Origin: a virus | Direction: 5' to 3' (one strand) | IMG/VR virus record: IMGVR_UViG_3300034021_000893 | Location: 1-26,219 of that record | Length of the DNA: 26,219 nt | Shown here: positions 23,983-26,219 of the stretch, one piece after another | Layout of the letters: each line of letters opens with the position of its first letter | Position numbering within the stretch: the stretch's first letter is position 1 | Position numbers and translations under genes: made by a program | The notes under the pieces: generated by a model | Database searches by the model: none | Seen by the model: the letters and a program-made list of their open reading frames with translations, nothing else | Told to the model about the DNA's origin: nothing

Positions 23983-24490
23983 AACAATATCAAGCGACAT
24001 ACTTGTTAAATTATCGAATTTTCTTAATCCTCAGTTAGATGAACTTGTTAAAACATTTTCTTCAAAAGAGGAACTAGAAAAATATTACGTGGAAATACCA
24101 GACACAAATTATGTTGACTTAACAATTGGAGACATAGCATCGCTTGTTGCAAGATCATCGAACGTTTATGGTAGATCTGCAAGATTTGCTGGTATAGCCA
24201 GAGCTCAGTATAAACTTTTAGAAGCTCAATACAAAAGAATATACAAGGCTAATAGAATAGGAAAAAATGAAGCCGAAAGAGAGGCCGCAGCTGCTGCTGC
24301 AGCTGATCAACAGTATATGGCCCTTTCTGCCGTCGAAGCCATAGTGCAATTAGCCGAATCAATGGAACTAGCCGCAAGAATATCTTCTGAATCTGCAAGA
24401 AAGCTAATGGACAAGATGCAATCCATGCAGGTCGCTTTAGCCAGAGGAGAAAAAGGCTACTTTTCAGAAGAAGATTTTTCTACTTTTTAA
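23969..24490 (+). CDS. Hypothetical coiled-coil protein, 173 aa
   Basis: Three consecutive ATG codons (23969, 23972, 23975) overlap the sigma stop. The protein is largely helical, with a long alanine- and glutamate-rich coiled-coil region (about residues 75-155) that includes an eight-residue run of alanines. The first 60 residues are mixed. No family is recognised. Its place directly after the sigma factor suggests a partner of transcription or replication, by position only. Confidence 0.6.
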   Translation: MMMSETISSDILVKLSNFLNPQLDELVKTFSSKEELEKYYVEIPDTNYVDLTIGDIASLVARSSNVYGRSARFAGIARAQYKLLEAQYKRIYKANRIGKNEAEREAAAAAAADQQYMALSAVEAIVQLAESMELAARISSESARKLMDKMQSMQVALARGEKGYFSEEDFSTF

Positions 24491-24499
24491 GGAGTAAAT

Positions 24500-24709
24500 A
24501 TGTATATAGGACATTATAAGTCTGTCTCTTCAGCTTCAGAATTTTTTTCTTCTAAAAGAAAAGAGTTGGACTTCCCAGTGCAGGTTGAGTACAAGGGAGA
24601 GAGATACTTGCTTTTTACTACGCATATTGCGGCTACAAAGAGTCAAGAATCAAACATGAAAGCCAGAGCTAAAGAGCTAAATATTCCATTTGGAATTAAA
24701 TTGAAGTAA
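24500..24709 (+). CDS. Hypothetical protein, 69 aa
   Basis: A small basic protein with a strong TAAGGAG ribosome site. It starts M-Y-I-G-H-Y-K-S-V and has a central V-E-Y-K-G-E-R-Y-L-L-F stretch. No domain is recognised. The stop TAA shares its last A with the ATG of the RNase H gene, so the two are translationally coupled. Confidence 0.55.
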   Translation: MYIGHYKSVSSASEFFSSKRKELDFPVQVEYKGERYLLFTTHIAATKSQESNMKARAKELNIPFGIKLK

Positions 24710-25137
24710 TGAACATAGAAGTTTTTTGCGACGGAGCTTCTAGAGGGCAGGGGCAAAAGAAATTCGGTGAGTCTTCCTGCGCCGCAGTTGTTTACAAAAA
24801 CAAAAAGAAAGTTGTCCAATTTGCCAGAGGACTTGGGGCAAGAACAAATAACGAAGCGGAGTACGAGGCGGTTATAACTGGCTTATTAATTTGTTCTATG
24901 TCAGATTTTGTGGACCCAATTATATACACAGATTCTGCTGTGGTCGCAAATCAAGTTAACGGAAAATGGAAGTGTAAAAATTCAGCTTTAGTTCCTCTTT
25001 TAATGACTATCGAAGAAATAAAATCAGAATATCGTTTTAGGTTGGTGCAGGTTCCAAGAAATCTTGTTTGGGAACCAGACAAATTAGCTAATCAATTTTT
25101 GGATCAATTAGAAAATCTCAAAACAAAAAACAGTTAA
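24709..25137 (+). CDS. rnhA: Ribonuclease HI
   Basis: A 142-residue RNase H-fold enzyme that would remove RNA primers from DNA. The catalytic set is visible: D8 (F-C-D-G-A-S), E51 (N-N-E-A-E-Y), D75 (Y-T-D-S-A) and D124 (E-P-D-K-L-A-N). The length is normal for the family, with no hybrid-binding N-terminal domain. It starts at a TAATG overlap and is followed by the dNMP kinase behind AAAGGTGAT. No in-frame CGG. Confidence 0.92.
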   Translation: MNIEVFCDGASRGQGQKKFGESSCAAVVYKNKKKVVQFARGLGARTNNEAEYEAVITGLLICSMSDFVDPIIYTDSAVVANQVNGKWKCKNSALVPLLMTIEEIKSEYRFRLVQVPRNLVWEPDKLANQFLDQLENLKTKNS

Positions 25138-25147
25138 AGGTGATATA

Positions 25148-26065
25148 ATGAGTATCATGGAAAAAGTAGTGACAAAATACAGTAAAGATTTTAGGTTTAA
25201 TAAAAACCAACCGATAATACTTGGCTTGGCTGGAAAAGCTGGAAGCGGAAAGACAAGCGTTGCAGAACAAATAGTTCCAAAGGGATCTATTGAAACGATT
25301 AAAAATAATATAAAGTGGGATCACATATTCTATGCACTTCCTCTCTATGAGCTTGCCTCTATCAAAAAAAATATAAAAGGATCAAACTTTAAATCTAGAA
25401 AACTGTACGCAATTCATGAGGTTCTTTACGAACTCTACGGCGGATCCCCAATAGGTTTCGTACCAGACTACGAAGAATTGGTTAGAATGGTTATGGAGAT
25501 TGAATCTCTGCCAATTGAAGCAGAGGGCATAAAGCCAAGAGACTTTCTTCAAAAAGCCGGAGACATATGCAGAGAGAAAAGACAAACAGTCTTTGCTGAC
25601 TGGGCAATTATGAAGTCAGTAAAAGCATTTAGATCTTTCTCTAGGTCATTTGAGTCTGAAGAGGAAACCCCAGCATTTTGCATGGTGATTTCAGATGTGC
25701 GCTATGCCAATGAAGCCGAGAGTATTCTCAAGCAGCCCAATGGAATAGTAGTTTGTTTTGATGCAGATCAGGAAGTCTTAAACGAAAGACTAATTAAGAG
25801 AGATGGAAAACTAATGTCCGAGGAGCAGAGCATGCACAGATCGGAAAATGAAATTTCTTTAGTAAAAGAAATGGCTACATCAGTAGTGTATACTGATGAT
25901 ATGTCATTGGAACATCAAACCGAAGTAACACTAAAAATAATAGAATGCCTAAAATATCGAGAAACGCCCACGAAGAAACTAATGGATCACCAATCGATCA
26001 GGTGGTTTCTAATATGGCCGCAGAGATCAGTCTGTCAAGTGATCCAATTTTTATTTGTGGTGTAA
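25148..26065 (+). CDS. Deoxynucleoside monophosphate kinase
   Basis: A 305-residue P-loop kinase of the T4 gp1-like type that phosphorylates dNMPs to dNDPs. Walker A is G-K-A-G-S-G-K-T at residues 29-36. The family's V-I-S-D-V-R-Y-A-N-E-A-E block follows near the end of the core. The last 40 residues, after about I-I-E-C-L-K-Y, overlap the next gene by 121 bases in another frame and look unlike kinase sequence. The real C-terminus could end earlier if an indel or a further recoding site is present, but no CGG is found there. It closes the nucleotide pathway begun by NrdJ and ThyX. Confidence 0.85.
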   Translation: MSIMEKVVTKYSKDFRFNKNQPIILGLAGKAGSGKTSVAEQIVPKGSIETIKNNIKWDHIFYALPLYELASIKKNIKGSNFKSRKLYAIHEVLYELYGGSPIGFVPDYEELVRMVMEIESLPIEAEGIKPRDFLQKAGDICREKRQTVFADWAIMKSVKAFRSFSRSFESEEETPAFCMVISDVRYANEAESILKQPNGIVVCFDADQEVLNERLIKRDGKLMSEEQSMHRSENEISLVKEMATSVVYTDDMSLEHQTEVTLKIIECLKYRETPTKKLMDHQSIRWFLIWPQRSVCQVIQFLFVV

Positions 26066-26219
26066 ATAGAAAAATAAACATAGGCAATTTTGAAAACGTA
26101 GACGTCTACGCTGGCATAACTATACCACTTTTAAATGTAAATCCCCAAGATAAAGAGGCCTTAAATGAGGCTGTCAAAGAAGCTGCAGCTTATGGTTTTT
26201 CCCTAGTTTCTAGGGAAAC
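25945..26219 (+). CDS. Partial gene, hypothetical protein running off the window
   Basis: An open frame from ATG 25945 that remains open to the window end, at least 91 codons (M-P-K-I-S-R-N-A-H-E-E-T onward). The segment after 26066 is free of any other gene, and the composition looks coding (N-I-G-N-F-E-N-V-D-V-Y-A-G-I-T-I-P-L-L). The long overlap with the kinase end is unusual; a later start such as ATG 26014 would shorten it to about 50 bases. The family is unknown. Confidence 0.6.
   Translation, partial: MPKISRNAHEETNGSPIDQVVSNMAAEISLSSDPIFICGVNRKINIGNFENVDVYAGITIPLLNVNPQDKEALNEAVKEAAAYGFSLVSRE

Noticed and set aside
1-26219. CRISPR array or insertion sequence
   Set aside because: No regularly spaced direct repeats, transposase or terminal inverted repeats were seen.

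Overview
This window is a compact, AT-rich stretch of a large tailed-phage genome (or a prophage or metagenomic phage contig). All genes but one lie on the + strand, often with start/stop overlaps, and AGA dominates the arginine codons. TAA, TAG and TGA all act as stops. The host cannot be named. A monomeric class II ribonucleotide reductase, a ThyX, an MSMEG_6728-like protein and a thyX promoter that looks leaderless lean weakly toward an actinobacterial host.

Layout. Positions 38-4614 hold four virion-type genes: a 734-aa beta-rich protein, two smaller proteins that share a YxGP N-terminal motif, and a 195-aa protein with glycine/tyrosine repeats. A strong terminator follows. Positions 4745-8226 hold an unknown protein, the nucleotide-metabolism pair NrdJ and ThyX, and a well-formed promoter in front of thyX. 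Positions 8227-12864 hold small unknown genes, two family-2 glycosyltransferases, a possible GT-D-like protein, a thermonuclease-like protein, an MSMEG_6728-like protein and a VSR-like endonuclease. Positions 12848-22246 form the replication block: DnaB-like helicase, two Cas4/RecB-like nucleases, HD hydrolase, archaeo-eukaryotic-type primase, zinc-ribbon proteins and a DnaE-type DNA polymerase. A convergent terminator and one small minus-strand gene follow. A consensus promoter then starts an endonuclease-sigma factor-RNase H-dNMP kinase operon.

Main discovery. Five genes (primase, DnaE, Cas4/RecB-like nuclease, PD-(D/E)XK endonuclease, sigma factor) are broken by eight +1 frame changes. At every one the in-frame codon is CGG, and skipping its C restores the conserved protein by reading GGN (glycine). 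By eye I found no other in-frame CGG in any gene of the window, although about 90 CGG trinucleotides sit harmlessly in the other two phases. CGG therefore appears to have been vacated as an arginine codon and to act as a +1 frameshift signal, or as a CGGN quadruplet read as one residue, probably glycine. The preceding codons are all different, which argues against ordinary P-site slippage and for an A-site event, for example a missing tRNA-Arg(CCG) or an expanded-anticodon tRNA. All eight sites lie in DNA-replication, repair or transcription genes, three of them in the sigma factor, so the signal could gate the infection programme. No tRNA gene was seen in the window.
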